A stretch of 64,000 nt of DNA from Hanleya hanleyi (taxonomy: Eukaryota > Mollusca > Polyplacophora > Lepidopleurida > Hanleyidae), in NCBI GenBank assembly GCA_036873755.1, contig JAVTVY010036974.1, positions 92,702 to 156,701 of the forward strand. Reading direction: 5' to 3'. The position numbers and the translations under genes are program-made. Shown here piece by piece: positions 62,596 to 64,000 of the stretch (within the stretch, counting starts at the first letter, position 1; the number at the start of each line of letters is the position of its first letter). Below the pieces are notes generated by a model. The model had not been told where the DNA came from. It ran no database searches and saw only the letters and a program-made list of their open reading frames with translations.

Positions 62596-63066
62596 CCCTA
62601 CCACGCATGCGGGAGGGACATTGGACACCCCCCTCCCCCCACCAAACTTTCTGCGCAATCTCCGGAATGATAGAAAAATTGAGAGGTGACACTCCGTGAA
62701 TTTGTAGTTTATCATATTGGGGTCATTTGGAGCCTATTTGCATAACCTCCCGAGCAGAGGATCACGGGTAAAATCAAGGGTAATTTATCATGCCTTTTTT
62801 TTGGAAAAATTACATGAATAAAATTTTTGCAAAATTTGATAAAAAAATCGACCAAGAAAGGTATTTTTTGAAAATGACGTCACTGTGACGTCATCAAAGC
62901 GGCCATCTTGGATTGTTTTTGCATTTTATTTTACAGGTTGACGGAAAGGTATAGTGTGGTAAGTTTCAGTTCCTTTACCTCAAGGGATAAGAAAAATAGT
63001 TAGGGAAAGGGTGAGGGGGGGGGGGGAGCGCCTGGACAGGTCCTAAACATCCCAGGCCAGATAAGG
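62596..63066. mobile_element. piggyBac-type MITE with TTAA duplications
   Basis: CCCTACCACGC start after TTAA (62592-62595) and CCAGGCCAGATAAGG end before TTAA (63067-63070); 471 bp; interior contains inverted CRE pair near 62876-62893. Confidence 0.65.
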
Positions 63067-63070
63067 TTAA

Positions 63071-64000
63071 CACAGAATTTCTTTAGATTTCTCGCATTCT
63101 TAATAACGACGGAAACTTTTAATTCAAAGTAAAGATAGCAACCGCAGTGTAAAGGTTACTCAACAGTTTAAAGGTTTTCTCATTCATTCATTGATTCATT
63201 CATTTATTCACCAAGATAAATTACTTGTGCAATTTATAGTTGTAAAAGGCAGTTGGCGGGAATAAAACCCCAGGGCGCTTGTTCTATCCCTGTAGTAAAC
63301 AATTCGATTATACATACGAATATAAGTTAAAGAGGCTGGTGAATATTGATATGAATGTAAGCGGTGAGAACATTATATACATAAAAACAAACACGTATCC
63401 TCCGACAATCAGCAAACTCGACGGTGTAAAGGTTTACTCTGCGGTTTAAACGGTGTAAATGTTTCCAAGAGTTTTGTTTGGTTTTCGTTGAAAAAACCCC
63501 CGATAAAGTCATTTATGACGACGTTACTAGAAATGACAAAAATGTAAAGAAAACATGTGATCAACTAAAATCTGTTTGCAGAAAATTGGCGAAAATCAAG
63601 AACATCCCCAATAAATGAAGAAAATGTAATAATAAAATGTTATCGATGTTCCCTATGGGCCAGCCTTATTCAATCTTGGATGGAATAGGCAAATATACCC
63701 GGTGTTTGTCACGAATACACCATTAGTTTGCGAGCGCCTTAGGTTGAACTACCGGTAATGTATACATATTAGCCATGAAGTCTACAAAATATATTAATTG
63801 CGGGTCACTATGACTCACTGTTCCCATTTCTATGTAAATGGGTGATACCAAAAAAGAATAGTATCTCGCTCAAACAATCAAAGATAAAACTCATAATAAA
63901 TATATTCACTTTCAATGATCAAAACAACGGAATTTTGTTGGCATACTGCTACCTGATAATTCCTTCGAGCAGCTCGACGTATGGAACGCTTCTCTTGCTG
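63071..64000. other. no recognisable feature
   Basis: ATTCATTC microsatellite at about 63180-63208. No gene supported to the end of the window. Confidence 0.35.

Overview
The window is repeat-rich animal nuclear DNA, most likely from a marine invertebrate; I cannot name the species. The evidence is one 99-bp guanylate-cyclase exon with GT/AG splice sites, together with Gypsy, LINE, Crypton-like, piggyBac-type MITE and Polinton/Maverick elements. I see no microbial operons, tRNA clusters or CRISPR. The only host coding sequence I can defend is the exon at 18622-18720 (minus strand).

Three Polinton/Maverick (adintovirus-like) endogenous elements dominate. E1 (1 to about 11250, genes on minus, left end outside the window) and E2 (about 32143-41692, genes on plus) are diverged sister copies. 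In transcription order they carry a small membrane protein, two tandem paralogues with a possible PC4-like fold, a chromodomain integrase, a packaging-ATPase remnant, a basic core-like protein with its partner, a minor capsid (penton-like) protein, a pX-like basic protein, the major capsid protein and an adenain-type protease. Neither has a DNA polymerase B gene, and both ATPase remnants lack the Walker A half. Most genes are broken in one copy and whole in the other. E2 keeps integrase, protease, pX-like and both paralogues; E1 keeps the minor capsid gene.

E3 (47499-55907) is an 8.4-kb, nearly palindromic element. It is flanked by a 6-bp target duplication (ACGGTT) and has AG...CT ends, as expected for Polinton integration. 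Its arms meet at a 22-nt spacer and fire two divergent copies of a C2H2-zinc-finger/ATPase gene with Walker A and B. The left arm also carries a second C2H2 gene and a short gene that shares its C-terminal domain. A 1.5-kb deletion removed both from the right arm. E1, E2 and E3 share terminal modules, a TATA box about 40-58 bp before most genes, and a GGCTCCCCCAGC hairpin downstream of the ATPase gene.

Between and around these lie other elements: piggyBac-type MITEs with TTAA duplications (11.3, 20.7, 62.6 kb), a 5'-truncated LINE with a poly-A tail (13.1-14.7 kb, minus), two inverted-repeat MITEs (14.9-16.7 and 16.9-18.1 kb), and two 2.1-kb composite elements built as MITE-spacer-MITE (22.3-24.4 and 29.2-31.3 kb). 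There is also a decayed Gypsy (26.6-32.1 kb) interrupted by one composite and cut by E2, a decayed RNase-H-bearing LINE (43.5-44.6 kb), a Crypton-like tyrosine-recombinase pseudogene (58.4-59.2 kb), a reverse-transcriptase fragment (60.1 kb) and several minisatellites.

The E1/E2/E3 terminal repeats are unusually dense in sequences matching animal transcription-factor sites (ETS-CRE composites, DR1 nuclear-receptor sites, octamer, inverted CCAAT, NRF1-like palindromes). They look like compact viral promoter or enhancer arrays.
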